Positions 5,490 through 5,795 of a stretch of DNA of 5,795 bases are shown here, piece after piece. The translations under genes were made by a program, and so were the position numbers. This DNA is from Oscillospiraceae bacterium (GTDB lineage: Bacteria > Bacillota > Clostridia > Oscillospirales > Acutalibacteraceae): contig CADBUK010000175.1 in the NCBI GenBank assembly GCA_902797915.1, forward strand, positions 1 through 5,795, read 5' to 3'. The stretch's first letter is position 1; every line of letters starts with the position of its first letter. The notes beneath the pieces are model-generated. The model saw nothing but the letters and a program-made list of their open reading frames with translations. It ran no database searches and had not been told where the DNA came from.

Positions 5490-5795
5490 ATGAAGTATCG
5501 TACACTTAAAACGGTTATCTCCTGCATAGCGGCAAGTGTTATGCTGTTTTGCGTGACTGCTTTCTCAAACATTGCGTTTGCCGATACAAATGTCAGCACC
5601 GAGGAGGAGCTCAGAGCAGCACTGTCTGCAGGCGATGAGATTGTCATGACTGGTGATATTAAGCTCGGCTCTTGCCTGAAGATAGAGTCAGGCAGCGTTA
5701 CGCTTGACCTTAACGGCTATAAGCTGTACAGAGAGCTCGGCTCCGCAAGCGCAGACGGTCACGTTATTGAAGTTGCTTCAAGCGGCAGTCTTATA
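5490..5795 (+). CDS. Secreted surface protein, N terminus only (3' end outside window)
   Basis: The first 102 codons are present and the frame is open at the window edge. GAGGG (5479-5483) lies 6 nt before the ATG. Residues 1-32 form a clear signal peptide: basic KYRTLK, a hydrophobic core, and a likely cleavage after NIAFA. The mature part begins with STEEELRAALSAGDEIVMTG (36-55), then SGSVTLDLNGYKL (66-78), a short-strand pattern seen at the start of right-handed beta-helix and pectate-lyase-like extracellular proteins of gut Clostridia. The full protein is probably a large adhesin, glycan-binding or enzyme-bearing surface protein, but its function lies in the missing part. It has its own repeat operator, which ties it to the two-component system, and it could be a substrate for wall attachment; that last point is speculation. 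Confidence 0.85.
   Translation, partial: MKYRTLKTVISCIAASVMLFCVTAFSNIAFADTNVSTEEELRAALSAGDEIVMTGDIKLGSCLKIESGSVTLDLNGYKLYRELGSASADGHVIEVASSGSLI

Noticed and set aside
5441..5647. Minus-strand frame over the start of the surface protein
   Set aside because: It is antisense to a clear signal peptide and ribosome binding site and has no protein-like features.
1..5795. CRISPR array, tRNA or rRNA genes
   Set aside because: No regularly spaced repeats with unique spacers and no tRNA-like or rRNA-like sequence noticed; the only repeats are the short promoter motifs.

Overview
This is an AT-rich chromosomal segment that looks like a low-GC Gram-positive gut anaerobe of the Clostridia (Ruminococcus/Eubacterium-like). 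The evidence is purine-rich AGGAG-type ribosome binding sites, a LytS-type kinase paired with a SARP-like (SAPR) response regulator, a YkuD-family L,D-transpeptidase, and the remnant of a clostridial-type MobP relaxase. The genus is an inference; nothing in the window fixes it.

Left part (1-1540) is a patchwork. It opens with the 3' end of an AraC-family regulator (2-559), closed by a strong probably bidirectional terminator (620-654). Then come gene debris and hairpins: a short minus-strand coding tail (653-727), a terminator-like hairpin (728-757), the C-terminal half of an ATC-hydrolase-family protein (842-1195) preceded by a possible split N-terminal piece in another frame (771-845), a terminator (1239-1269), and a minus-strand relaxase fragment with the intact HHPHIH motif but both ends missing (1279-1518). 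This reads as a decayed mobile-element site.

Right part (1540-5795) is a coherent signalling locus. A seven-helix membrane histidine kinase (1687-2931) overlaps by 4 nt a response regulator (2928-3728) carrying a receiver domain and an OmpR/SARP-like winged helix. Next come an anchored or secreted L,D-transpeptidase (3804-4574) and, one base later, a flavodoxin-fold NAD(P)H:FMN oxidoreductase (4576-5154), closed by a 15-bp-stem terminator (5176-5211). A secreted surface protein (5490 onward) runs off the end of the window.

The most interesting signal is a shared promoter architecture. The heptamer TGTTGGA occurs five times, in front of all three transcription units of this part: the kinase/regulator pair, the L,D-transpeptidase and the surface protein. 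Where doubled, the copies are exactly 11 bp apart, and in every case the proximal 11-mer (TTTGTTGGACA or variant) ends exactly 8 nt before a -10-like hexamer. That is the geometry known for SARP-type activators, which carry the same kind of DNA-binding domain as the regulator here. I infer that the two-component system activates itself, the wall-modifying enzyme operon and the surface protein: a small self-contained cell-envelope regulon.
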